The notes below the pieces were generated by a model that worked only from the letters and a program-made list of their open reading frames with translations, ran no database searches and was not told the origin of the DNA. DNA of 64,000 nucleotides from Bacteroidales bacterium UBA6248 (GTDB lineage: Bacteria; Bacteroidota; Bacteroidia; Bacteroidales; Lentimicrobiaceae). The stretch covers positions 31,088 to 95,087 of the forward strand of contig DJVU01000081.1 in NCBI GenBank assembly GCA_002441345.1. Direction: 5' to 3'. Shown here in pieces: positions 26,937 through 35,419 of the stretch (within the stretch, counting starts at the first letter, position 1; the number at the start of each line of letters is the position of its first letter). Position numbers and translations under genes: made by a program.

Positions 26937-27914
26937 ATGAAAAAACCAGTCAAGAATCTTTTAAAAACAGTTGCAGCAGTTATACTGATAATTGGCGCTG
27001 CACTTGCATATGTTTCGCTTGCTCTTCCTAATGCAGGAAAAGCACCCGACCTTGAAGTAAAAATTACTCCTGAAAAAGTAGAACGTGGCAAATATCTGGC
27101 GTATCACGTGATGATGTGTGCTGATTGTCACTCGGAGCGTGATTTCTCCCTGTTTTCAGGTCCGCCCCACCCGGGAACAGAGTTTTCCGGGGGGGATGTG
27201 TTCGACCATGCAATGGGTTTTCCGGGCAAATTTACCTCCTCAAACATCACCCCGGCAGGAATCGGCGACTGGTCTGACGGTGAGCTTTTTCATTTGATTA
27301 CTACAGGTGTAAAGCGGGATGGAAATCCGATTTTCCCTGTTATGCCATACCACAAATTCGGACGAATGGACCGGGAAGACATTGAAGCGGTCATTGCATT
27401 TCTACGCACTCTTGACCCTGTTGAAACCAGTCATCCTGAATCAAAAGCCGATTTCCCGGTAAATATTCTTATGCGTACGATGCCAAAAAAGGCTGAATTT
27501 TCAACCAGGCCACCCGAATCCGACAAAATAGCGTACGGCAAATATATGGTAAACGCAGCCGCCTGTTTCGACTGTCACACCAACTTCTCCAAAGGAAAAT
27601 TTACAGGTCCTGAAGGCGGAGGAGGCAGAGAATTTCAATTTCCTGACGGAAGCATTGTCAGGTCGCCAAACCTGACTCCGCACCAAACCGGGATTAAACA
27701 CTATACGGAAGAGAGTTTTGTCGAACGGTTCAGGATGTATGCCGATTCCGGTTTCAAATTACCAGAAATAAGGCCCGGAGAGTTTCAAACGCTTATGCCA
27801 TGGTATATGTACAGCGGCATGACCGAAACAGACCTTAGGGCAATATACGCTTACCTTCAAACCCTTGAACCATATGATAATATGGTGGAGCCTTATACTC
27901 CCGCCATAAATTAA
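26937..27914 (+). CDS. Membrane-anchored diheme cytochrome c
   Basis: 325 residues. An N-terminal membrane anchor (about 8-28) is followed by two class I cytochrome c domains. The first has CADCH (about residue 61) with the Met-ligand region GNPIFPVMPYHKFGRMDREDIEAVIAFLRTL. The second has CFDCH (about 203) with FQTLMPWYMYSGMTETDLRAIYAYLQTL. The layout matches diheme cytochromes that pass electrons from periplasmic dehydrogenases to oxidases. No dehydrogenase gene is adjacent; the next gene encodes a lipoprotein of unknown role. The upstream AraC regulator probably controls it. The gene looks complete. Confidence 0.92.
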   Translation: MKKPVKNLLKTVAAVILIIGAALAYVSLALPNAGKAPDLEVKITPEKVERGKYLAYHVMMCADCHSERDFSLFSGPPHPGTEFSGGDVFDHAMGFPGKFTSSNITPAGIGDWSDGELFHLITTGVKRDGNPIFPVMPYHKFGRMDREDIEAVIAFLRTLDPVETSHPESKADFPVNILMRTMPKKAEFSTRPPESDKIAYGKYMVNAAACFDCHTNFSKGKFTGPEGGGGREFQFPDGSIVRSPNLTPHQTGIKHYTEESFVERFRMYADSGFKLPEIRPGEFQTLMPWYMYSGMTETDLRAIYAYLQTLEPYDNMVEPYTPAIN

Positions 27915-27958
27915 GCACCCACTGTTCAACGATTAACCAATTTAAAACACAGAATGCC

Positions 27959-28471
27959 ATGAAAAAAACAAACTTTCGTAAAGCAAGCTTTTCCTTTTTC
28001 CTGATACCGGCCCTGGTTTTATTCTCCTGCAGCAAGGACAATGATTCCCAAACCGATAAAACAGCAGAAATGATTAAGGAAGTCAGGGAAACCACTAACA
28101 CCTACAAATCGCACGCTGCGGCACTTGATGCAGGCTGGGACACCGACCTTTCGGGTTGTGTGGCGCACCCGACTGAAGGAGGAATGGGGCATCATTTTGG
28201 CCGCCTCGAATTCCTTGACGGGCGAATAAACCACCTTGAGCCCCAGGTTCTTCTTTATGGTGCCGATGATAACGGCAATATGGAATTTTACGGAGTGGAA
28301 TACATTGTACCTTTTGCCATTCATCCTGCGGATGCTGAACCTCCTGTGCTCTTCGGCCACGAATTCCACCCCAATCATGAACAGCAAATCTGGGCATTAC
28401 ACGTTTGGACCGAAAAAGAAAATCCCAAAGGGATGTTTAACGACTGGAATCCTCACGTGAAGTGTGAATAA
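27959..28471 (+). CDS. Conserved lipoprotein of unknown function (GGMGHH family)
   Basis: 170 residues. It has a signal peptide with lipobox (LVLFSCSKD, Cys about residue 22). The mature part carries motifs I associate with a widespread uncharacterised secreted family: an alanine-rich N-terminal helix, then GC..HPTEGGMGHHF, PQVLLYG, FYGVEYIVPF, PPVLFGHEF and ALHVWTEKENPKGMFNDWNPHVKC. The conserved Gly-Met-Gly-His-His, further His residues and two Cys (about 61 and 169) suggest metal binding or a disulfide. That is inference. It lies 44 bases after the diheme cytochrome and is probably co-transcribed with it, which hints at a redox or metal role. Confidence 0.75.
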   Translation: MKKTNFRKASFSFFLIPALVLFSCSKDNDSQTDKTAEMIKEVRETTNTYKSHAAALDAGWDTDLSGCVAHPTEGGMGHHFGRLEFLDGRINHLEPQVLLYGADDNGNMEFYGVEYIVPFAIHPADAEPPVLFGHEFHPNHEQQIWALHVWTEKENPKGMFNDWNPHVKCE

Positions 28472-28869
28472 CCTCTGTTCCGGAATTGCAATTCTCTACT
28501 GTTAATGTAAAACTAACGGAAATCAGATAACAAATCCATTCAACATAACAAAAGAAATCGCAGGAGTAACAATTGTTGCAACTGCGGTTTCGTATTACAA
28601 AACTTACATTATCCGGACAAATTCATACGAGGTTGTTAAAAACACACGTATACTATGGATCCGACTGATCTTAATTCAGCATTTTGCATTCCCGTTACAT
28701 CCATCCGACGCAGCACAAATCCGGCGCAATATTAATCTGATTTTCAACAGATTATTGCATTGCCCCACCTTTAATTTTTTGCGATTAACCCGGCAATGCT
28801 GACTTGCCGGATATTAAAATAAAAAATGTCCCCGGCCGACCAGCAGTATCGCCAAGCCGCTAACCTTAA
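28472..28869. other. Intergenic region with no visible gene (~400 bases)
   Basis: A+T-rich sequence between the lipoprotein gene and the tRNA terminator. No ORF above ~30 codons with coding character, and no convincing hairpin-T-tract for the upstream genes, was seen. Confidence 0.5.
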
Positions 28870-28905
28870 TAAAAAAATGCCTGTAAACCATTGATTTACA
28901 GGCAT
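28870..28905 (-). terminator. Intrinsic terminator downstream of tRNA-Ser
   Basis: Perfect arms ATGCCTGTAAA and TTTACAGGCAT with a 7-base loop. On the minus strand they are followed by a run of seven T residues. It ends 6 bases after the tRNA 3' end. Confidence 0.85.
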
Positions 28906-28911
28906 AGGTTG

Positions 28912-28998
28912 CGGAGAGAAAGGGATTCGAACCCTTGGTACCCGTAAGGGTACAACGGTTTTCGAGACCGCCCCATTCGACCGCTCTGGCATCTCTCC
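28912..28998 (-). tRNA. tRNA-Ser(CGA)
   Basis: 87 bases on the minus strand. The 7-bp acceptor stem GGAGAGA/TCTCTCC is perfect and followed by a G discriminator. The anticodon loop CTCGAAA gives anticodon CGA, which reads UCG (Ser). The long variable arm (TTGTACCCTTACGGGTACCAA region) is the class II type expected for Ser. The T loop GGTTCGAATCC is standard. CCA is not encoded. It appears to be a single-gene unit with its own terminator. Confidence 0.95.
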
Positions 28999-29295
28999 GT
29001 GAACGGTGAATCGAGGTGCAAAAGTAAGAACTTTTATGATTCCGTAAAACAGGAATACGAATTATTGTCCGCTCCGGGACTACGACAAAAAATATCGCCC
29101 ATCAGGGTGATTTGTGCAGCGCAACCGAATATATGGTATAAATTTTGATATTAGCAGCCACGTCCTGATCCGGCACGTCGCCATATTTTCACGTCCTGCG
29201 CCTGAGCGATAAATTTATTGCGTCACGGTGCAACGAAACAGGAAGGAATGTCACTAATTTAAGTCAGCATTAACCACTCACTACAAAACCAGTTT

Positions 29296-30108
29296 ATGAA
29301 ACCAAACTTCGCAATTTCCATCCTGTTGTTTCTGATCTGCAATACCGTACTTTCACAGGATCTGATTGTAAAAAAGAATAACGACCTGATTAAGTGTAAA
29401 ATCCGTGAAATAGGGCTGGATGAGGTTAAGTATAACCTGCCCGAATATCCGGCCGATGTTTTGTTTTCGGCAGACAAGGACGATATTGCAAAGATCGTAT
29501 TTGAGAGCGGACAGGAGATGGAGTTTAAGAAGGCAATGACAGATCCTGAACGTTACAGAGAAAACCGGAAAAACGTCCTGAAAATCGAATTTCTCTCACC
29601 ACTTACAGGAAACACCACCTTTGCCTGGGAAAAAAGTCTGCGACCGGCCCGGAGCATAGAATCCACCATAGGCATCATAGGTCTGGGTATCGACAACGAT
29701 GACCGCAATGCCGGAGGGGTATTTGCAAAATTCGGATACAAGTTTATCAAAGATCCCGATTTCTACCTCAGGGGGATGCGATATGCCCACATATTAAAAG
29801 GAAGCTACATAAAACCCGAAATAGCCTTCTCTACTTTCCGCTACGACCGGTATTCGTGGAGGGATTATTACAATAACGTATCAGCAGAAAAGGAAAGAAC
29901 CGGCGTGGTTTCAGGCACCGTTCAGCTGGTACTTGGCAAACAGTGGATCATCGACAACGTTTTTGCAGTGGATATATACGCTGGTACCGGTTACGGATTC
30001 TCAACGGATGACGATTACACCACCTACCAGTACGGATATTCGGTTATGGATGAGAGTTTCCCGCTTGCATTCTCCCTGGGATTCAAGATCGGATACCTTT
30101 TTAAATAA
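29296..30108 (+). CDS. Unknown outer-membrane-type protein
   Basis: 270 residues with a signal peptide (MKPNFAISILLFLICNTVLSQ). The first ~80 mature residues (DLIVKKNNDLIKCKIREIGLDEVKYN... DIAKIVFESGQEMEF) look like the small beta domain that precedes many Bacteroidota barrels, in which a surface 'kkG/dI.cki.eI..' motif recurs. The remainder, with strands such as SYIKPEIAFSTFRYDRY, VSGTVQLVLGKQWI and FPLAFSLGFKIGYLFK, is barrel-like. No catalytic motif is visible. It is a single gene with no same-strand neighbour within 650 bases. Confidence 0.75.
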   Translation: MKPNFAISILLFLICNTVLSQDLIVKKNNDLIKCKIREIGLDEVKYNLPEYPADVLFSADKDDIAKIVFESGQEMEFKKAMTDPERYRENRKNVLKIEFLSPLTGNTTFAWEKSLRPARSIESTIGIIGLGIDNDDRNAGGVFAKFGYKFIKDPDFYLRGMRYAHILKGSYIKPEIAFSTFRYDRYSWRDYYNNVSAEKERTGVVSGTVQLVLGKQWIIDNVFAVDIYAGTGYGFSTDDDYTTYQYGYSVMDESFPLAFSLGFKIGYLFK

Positions 30109-30770
30109 TCCCTGACTATCGTCTCATCATAACTTAACAACTACAGGTCTATTGAATTGCAGGAGCATCCGGTAATCGCCACCTTCCGGGCGGCAATCGG
30201 GATCATAGCAGGGTACTGCACCTGGCTGTTGAACAATTAATTAATAATCAGATGGTTACAGACTAATTCTGAGTCGGAAGGATTTCCAGGGATTAAGCCG
30301 TCATTCACAGAACACGCTTCTGACGGCTGTGACTATAAAAATAACTATCTTTTTTCGGTACATACCCCCCCTTTCACGCTGTTGAAAAGGGGTTTTATTT
30401 TTTATAATCTGCATCCTTATGTATGTACACCTTAATATAAACAGACATGCATGCTGTTTTTCTGAAAGTCTCACAGAAAATGGTGCAGAAGGCTTATTCC
30501 GGAAGTTCATCATAAAGGCTGAGAGCATACAACCAAAGGAAAACGGGAGCCGTGCTACGTGTTCAGCGTTTAATCATATATACGTATAAATATTGCTAAC
30601 TATTGAAATCCAGCTAAGTACATCCCGCCGTTACCCTTAACCTTGTTTAGATTAATTACAAACTACAGATTTTCAATAATTTGTTTTGCAAATTTTATTG
30701 GAATTAATTTAATGTCCCCTATATTCGTAAATCGATTATTACCGGAGTCCGTACGATAAACAGTTAAAGT
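30109..30770. other. Long intergenic region with two hairpins upstream of the ACIII locus
   Basis: 662 bases without a convincing protein gene; a 75-codon minus-strand frame at 30301-30528 looks accidental. It contains an inverted repeat AGCCGTCA (30296-30303) / TGACGGCT (30321-30328) and a terminator-like hairpin at 30367-30403. A TTGTTTTG (30681-30688) and TAATTTAA (30705-30712) pair resembles a weak promoter for the rightward genes. A small RNA ending at the 30367 hairpin is possible but unproven. Confidence 0.45.
30367..30403 (+). terminator. Terminator-like hairpin in the pre-act intergenic region
   Basis: CCCCTTTCA pairs with TGAAAAGGGG (one bulged A) and is followed by TTTTATTTTTTAT. 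The nearest plus-strand gene ends 260 bases earlier, so it may close a long 3' UTR or a small RNA. Confidence 0.6.
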
Positions 30771-30926
30771 ATGAAGAAATTCTACGCTGTAGGCTATCGC
30801 AGGGTTGATGACGATTACATGTCAGCTTCTTCGGGAAGAGCAAAAGGTATTGCAGGCTGGAGCCCCATTGGTTCCGGCTTTTTTATTGCTCCGTTCCAAC
30901 TAATACAGAAACATTTTACAGCCTGA
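30771..30926 (+). CDS. Possible 51-codon leader ORF before actA
   Basis: A 51-residue frame (MKKFYAVGYRRVDDDYM...IQKHFTA) ends four bases before the actA start codon. This spacing would allow translational coupling. The sequence has no signal peptide, no membrane segment and no family I recognise. A terminator-like hairpin lies inside its 3' third (30855-30884), which makes a regulatory leader peptide as plausible as a functional protein. It may also be fortuitous. Confidence 0.35.
   Translation: MKKFYAVGYRRVDDDYMSASSGRAKGIAGWSPIGSGFFIAPFQLIQKHFTA
30855..30884 (+). terminator. Terminator/attenuator-like hairpin 47 bases before actA
   Basis: GGCTGGAGCC pairs over ten positions (three G-T) with GGTTCCGGCT around a CCATT loop and is followed directly by five T residues, then ATT. 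It lies inside the possible leader ORF, upstream of the ACIII operon. The position suggests attenuation rather than simple termination. Confidence 0.55.
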
Positions 30927-30930
30927 TAAT

Positions 30931-32373
30931 ATGAAGCACACAATCAGAAAAAAGGGGGTAATCCCGGGGATAATGCTGTTTTCGGTCCTGTTGTTTTTAC
31001 TGATGCCGGAGCAATTGCAGGCTCAGGATGGCAGGCAATTGTTTGAAAAGCATTGCACCATTTGTCATAAAATCGGCGAGGGCAAACTTGTGGGGCCTGA
31101 TCTCAAGGACATTACGCAAAGGCGGGAGCGCGACTGGCTGGTGCGCTTTATCCGGAATTCAAAGGAGATGATTGATGCCGGCGATCCCCTTGCCGTGCAG
31201 GTTTTTGAAGAAAACAACAAAGTGCCTATGCAGGCATTTGACAATCTTTCGGGGGAGGAGATCAACAGCATTATCGATTATATTGAAAAGTGGGAGCCGG
31301 CAAAGCCTGTGGAATTTCAGGCGGATGTTACAAAACGGGATGGTTTCACCGAAAAAGAGATTATGCGGGGCGAACGTATGTTCTACGGACTGATTCCATT
31401 TGAAAACGGAGGAACAACTGCATGCAACTCCTGCCACGTTACCACGAAAACCGATACCTTAAACTGGAATCCTTCCGCACACGAACTGGCGCACTCATTT
31501 ATGGAAGAAGGCGGAATGGACCTGTATGCTTCTCTGGCCGATCCCCAGTCGGCAGCCATGCAGAAAGCTCACGGCGAATATAAGCTGAGCGGTGAAGAGA
31601 TGTATTACATCGCCGCGTATCTTTCTAATCTGGATCAGGAAACTCCCAGACCTTTCAAAACATTCCCGTCGCGATTCTTACTGTTTGTCGTTTTTGGCAT
31701 ACTGATGACTTTAGCACTAATAGACCTGATATTCACAAGAATTATAAAATATCGGTTTATTCATGGAATCATCCTTTTAGTAGGTATCGCCATTCACTTC
31801 AACCTGGCAGTCACCGAAGCACAGAGCCTGAGCCGTACCAAAGATTACGCTCCCGATCAGCCCATCAAGTTTTCACACAGGATTCATGCGGGCGACAACC
31901 AGACCGACTGCAGGTATTGCCATACGGTAGCCGACTACAGCAAATCGGCCGGTTTTCCGTCGAACGATGTTTGCCTAAACTGCCATAACGTAGTCAGGGA
32001 AGGCAGGAATTCAGGAAAATTTGAAATCAATAAAATTTTCAGAGCCGAAAATTCGGGAAAACCCATTGAATGGATACGCATTCACAACATGCAGGAGCAC
32101 GTTTTTTTCAGCCATGCACAGCATGTAAACGCCGGAAAAATAGAATGCGAAACCTGTCATGGCCCCGTTGCGGAGATGGATATCATGAAGCAGTTCTCCG
32201 ACCTCTCTATGGGATGGTGCATCAATTGCCACCGCGACACCAGGGTCAATTTCAAGGACAACAATTACTACTCCACCTATATGAAACTGCACGACGATCT
32301 GAAATCGGGAAGAATTGATTCGGTGACCGTTGAGCAGATCGGTGGTCTGGATTGCATGAAATGTCATTATTAG
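30931..32373 (+). CDS. actA: Alternative complex III subunit ActA, multiheme cytochrome c
   Basis: 480 residues with seven CxxCH heme sites. A signal or anchor segment (about 8-32) precedes a class I cytochrome domain (CTICH, about residue 47; Met-ligand region VPMQAFDNLSGEEINSIIDYI). A second N-terminal heme motif follows (CNSCH, about 167). Two membrane helices lie at about 250-270 and 275-293. The C-terminal pentaheme part has CRYCH, CLNCH, CETCH, CINCH and CMKCH. Pentaheme ActA hands electrons from the complex to the oxidase; the N-terminal domain may be a fused cytochrome partner. It is the first gene of actABCDEF. A possible leader with a hairpin precedes it. Confidence 0.92.
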   Translation: MKHTIRKKGVIPGIMLFSVLLFLLMPEQLQAQDGRQLFEKHCTICHKIGEGKLVGPDLKDITQRRERDWLVRFIRNSKEMIDAGDPLAVQVFEENNKVPMQAFDNLSGEEINSIIDYIEKWEPAKPVEFQADVTKRDGFTEKEIMRGERMFYGLIPFENGGTTACNSCHVTTKTDTLNWNPSAHELAHSFMEEGGMDLYASLADPQSAAMQKAHGEYKLSGEEMYYIAAYLSNLDQETPRPFKTFPSRFLLFVVFGILMTLALIDLIFTRIIKYRFIHGIILLVGIAIHFNLAVTEAQSLSRTKDYAPDQPIKFSHRIHAGDNQTDCRYCHTVADYSKSAGFPSNDVCLNCHNVVREGRNSGKFEINKIFRAENSGKPIEWIRIHNMQEHVFFSHAQHVNAGKIECETCHGPVAEMDIMKQFSDLSMGWCINCHRDTRVNFKDNNYYSTYMKLHDDLKSGRIDSVTVEQIGGLDCMKCHY

Positions 32374-32425
32374 TCGTTGATGCCGGACAAACGAACCGTA
32401 TTAACAAACAAACAATTGCGGCTAA

Positions 32426-35377
32426 ATGGAAAAGAAATACTGGAAAAGCACAGAAGAGCTGAATAACCGGAAAGACAGCAACCGTAAGGCTGACGAGATC
32501 CCAGACGGCAAAAGCCTGCTTGAAATTATTGATCAGGAGATAACCGGCAAACCCTCTTCGAGGCGGAATTTTCTGAAATTTTGCGGATTCAGTTTTGCTA
32601 CTGCAGCCATCGCGAGCAGCTGCGAGAATCCGGTTAAAAAAGCCATTCCCTACCTCAACAAGCCCGAAGATGTAATCCCCGGAATGGCGAGTAATTATGC
32701 TTCGACCTATTTCGACGGCGCCGAATACAGCAGCATTGTTGTTAAAGTCAGAGACGGAAGACCGATCAAAATTGAAGGCAATACCTTATCCGCCCTCACC
32801 AGCGGCGGCAGCACCGCCAGAGTGCAGGCATCGGTTCTCGGATTGTACGACGGGCATGCACGCCTGAAACACCCTTCGAAAAAAGGACATGGCATCGACT
32901 GGAAAATTCTGGATCAGGAAGTTTCGGACAAGCTGGAAAGCCTGAAGAATGCAGGCGAAACGCTTGTGCTCCTCACCTCCCCTGTTATCGGGCCATCCAC
33001 AAAGCAGCTGATTTCCGAATTCCTGGCCGCCTATCCGGGAAGCAAACACATTGTATATGAACCGGTTTCGTACAGCGGAATGCTGGAAGCCAACCTGGAG
33101 TCGTTCGGACAGCAGGTAATACCCAATTACCATTTCGGCAAAGCCGGGACTATAGTTTCGGTGGGTGCCGATTTTCTTGGCACCTGGTTGTCTCCGGAGA
33201 CCTTTACGGCCGGATATGCCAGCCGGCGCAGCCTTACCGATGGCGAAAAATCCATTTCGTGGCATATGCAATACGAAGCCGGGCTTAGCATTACCGGCAG
33301 CCGGGCCGACAAAAGGGTAAGAATACGCCCTTCCGGATATGCGACTCTGCTAGCTGCGCTATACAATGAACTGGCAAGCAGATCGGGTGCTCCTTCACTT
33401 CCGGATATTACGACACATGAAACGGTAGCCGAAACAGCCGAGCGCCTTTGGCAGAGCAAAGGCACATCCATCGTTGTATGCGGGTCAAACGACAAGGACG
33501 AGCAGATCCTTGTAAATGCGATCAACCATTTGCTCGGGAATATCGGCCAGACCATCACCTTCGGGGATGCAATCCTGACGAAACAGGCCGTTGACCGTGA
33601 AATGGAAGAGCTTGCCGCGATGCTGGAGGAAGGAAAAGCCGGCGGACTAATCCTGTGGGGAGTGAACCCCGTTTACGATTACTATCGTCCGGAAGTCTTC
33701 ACCAAAGGGCTTGAAAAGCTGAAGTTGTCCGTAATCCTGAATCACGCACAGGACGAGACCTATGGATTTACAGAATATTCGGTACCTGGCCATCATTACC
33801 TGGAATCGTGGGGCGATGCGGAACCCTGCCGGGGATCGTACAGTCTGGCACAGCCTGTAATCAGGCCCGTATTCGATACACGTGCACCGCAGGAAAGCCT
33901 GCTGAAATGGATGGGCAGGGAGACTACCTGGTACGACTACCTCCGCGAGTACTGGGCATCCGAAATTATCGGCAGCGGCGAAAACACCTGGAATAAGGTG
34001 CTGCGCGAGGGCGTTTATCAAAAGGAACAAAATTCTGTAGCACCATCCTTTAATACAGCTGCATTAACATCTTTGGCAGGACGGATTAAAGGAGACGGCA
34101 GCGGTGAAGGTATAGAGATAGTGATGTATCAGAACATCGCCATGGGGCAGGGTCATCATGCCAACAACCCCTGGCTGATGGAGCTTCCGGATCCCGTTTC
34201 GAAGGTATGCTGGGATAATTTTGCCGCGGTTTCTCCAAAAACAGCTTCGGAGCTGGGATTATCGAAGGGCAGGATGGTATCGGTAAACGGACTTGAAATT
34301 CCGGTGCTGATACAGCCCGGGCAGGCCGACGATACCCTGTCGGTTGCACTGGGATACGGCCATACCGGTTTCGGAAAAGTGGCCGACGGAGTGGGCGTGA
34401 ATGTCTTCCCGCTTGCCGTGTACAGAGATGGAAGCAGAAAATATTCGCTGCCGGGTGCAGAGGTTTCAGCTCTTGCCAGGACGTATGAACTTGCATCCAC
34501 GCAGATGCATCACAGCATGGAAGGCCGGCCCATTGTCAGGGAAACCACACTGAAATCGTACCTCGAAAAACCCGATTCGGGCAACGAGATGCACGAAGAA
34601 TTTGAAAAGAAACACGTAACCCTTTATAAGGAAATTGAATTTAAGGGGCATCACTGGGGAATGGCTGTTGACCTGAATAAATGTACCGGCTGCAGCACCT
34701 GTGTGATAGCCTGTCAGGCCGAAAACAACATTCCGGTTGTGGGCAGGGCCGAGGTGATGAAATACAGAATTATGCAATGGATGCGTATCGATCGTTATTA
34801 CAGCGGCGATGAAAACGAGCCTGGCGTGGTATTTCAGCCGGTGATGTGCCAGCACTGCGACAATGCTCCATGCGAGAACGTATGTCCGGTATCGGCAACC
34901 AATCACAGCAGCGAGGGGCTGAACCAAATGTCGTACAACCGGTGTGTGGGTACCAAATACTGCATCAACAACTGTCCGTATAAAGTAAGGCGTTTCAACT
35001 GGTTCAGATACGTCACCAACGAAAAGTTCGACTACAACATGAATTCCGACCTGGGGCGTATGGTGCTGAATCCGGATGTTACAGTACGTGAGCGCGGGGT
35101 TGTGGAGAAATGTTCGTTCTGCATACAGCGCATTCAGGAGAAAAAGCTGCTGGCGAAAAACGAAAACCGTCCGTTGCGCGACGGCGAGATCAAGCCGGCC
35201 TGTATGCAGGCATGCCCTTCAGGAGCCATTGTTTTCGGCGATCTGAACGATCCGGAAAGCACGATCTCTAAGTATTTTGCCGATCCCAGAAATTATCATC
35301 TGCTGGAGGAGCTTCATACACTGCCCTCGGTAGGATATCTGACACTTGTACGCAACCGCGAAGAAGAGCAGTCATAA
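32426..35377 (+). CDS. actB: Alternative complex III subunit ActB (molybdopterin oxidoreductase-like plus Fe-S domain)
   Basis: 983 residues. The N-terminal region holds a TAT-like motif, SSRRNFLKFCGFSFATAA (about 48-65), then a catalytically empty molybdopterin-oxidoreductase-like domain (about 80-720). The C-terminal ferredoxin-like domain has Cys clusters CTGCSTCVIAC, CQHCDNAPCENVCP, CVGTKYCINNCP and CSFCIQ...CMQACP, enough for four Fe-S clusters. This matches the 'TAT-variant-translocated molybdopterin oxidoreductase' subunit of ACIII. Electrons from quinol oxidation in the NrfD-like subunits should pass through these clusters to ActA. It lies 52 bases after actA. Confidence 0.95.
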   Translation: MEKKYWKSTEELNNRKDSNRKADEIPDGKSLLEIIDQEITGKPSSRRNFLKFCGFSFATAAIASSCENPVKKAIPYLNKPEDVIPGMASNYASTYFDGAEYSSIVVKVRDGRPIKIEGNTLSALTSGGSTARVQASVLGLYDGHARLKHPSKKGHGIDWKILDQEVSDKLESLKNAGETLVLLTSPVIGPSTKQLISEFLAAYPGSKHIVYEPVSYSGMLEANLESFGQQVIPNYHFGKAGTIVSVGADFLGTWLSPETFTAGYASRRSLTDGEKSISWHMQYEAGLSITGSRADKRVRIRPSGYATLLAALYNELASRSGAPSLPDITTHETVAETAERLWQSKGTSIVVCGSNDKDEQILVNAINHLLGNIGQTITFGDAILTKQAVDREMEELAAMLEEGKAGGLILWGVNPVYDYYRPEVFTKGLEKLKLSVILNHAQDETYGFTEYSVPGHHYLESWGDAEPCRGSYSLAQPVIRPVFDTRAPQESLLKWMGRETTWYDYLREYWASEIIGSGENTWNKVLREGVYQKEQNSVAPSFNTAALTSLAGRIKGDGSGEGIEIVMYQNIAMGQGHHANNPWLMELPDPVSKVCWDNFAAVSPKTASELGLSKGRMVSVNGLEIPVLIQPGQADDTLSVALGYGHTGFGKVADGVGVNVFPLAVYRDGSRKYSLPGAEVSALARTYELASTQMHHSMEGRPIVRETTLKSYLEKPDSGNEMHEEFEKKHVTLYKEIEFKGHHWGMAVDLNKCTGCSTCVIACQAENNIPVVGRAEVMKYRIMQWMRIDRYYSGDENEPGVVFQPVMCQHCDNAPCENVCPVSATNHSSEGLNQMSYNRCVGTKYCINNCPYKVRRFNWFRYVTNEKFDYNMNSDLGRMVLNPDVTVRERGVVEKCSFCIQRIQEKKLLAKNENRPLRDGEIKPACMQACPSGAIVFGDLNDPESTISKYFADPRNYHLLEELHTLPSVGYLTLVRNREEEQS

Positions 35378-35419
35378 GCAACACACTGAAAAACAGAGAA
35401 TATAATAACACGGTAAATT

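Noticed and set aside
28771..28992. 73-codon minus-strand ORF starting MPERSNGAVSKTV
   Set aside because: It lies across tRNA-Ser and its terminator; the frame is simply the tRNA sequence read through.
30301..30528. 75-codon minus-strand ORF before the ACIII locus
   Set aside because: It runs through the terminator-like hairpin and has no signal or domain; likely accidental.
31065..32373. CxxCH-rich region considered as a separate multiheme extracellular electron-transfer cytochrome
   Set aside because: It is followed directly by actB-F with matching architecture, so it is ActA.
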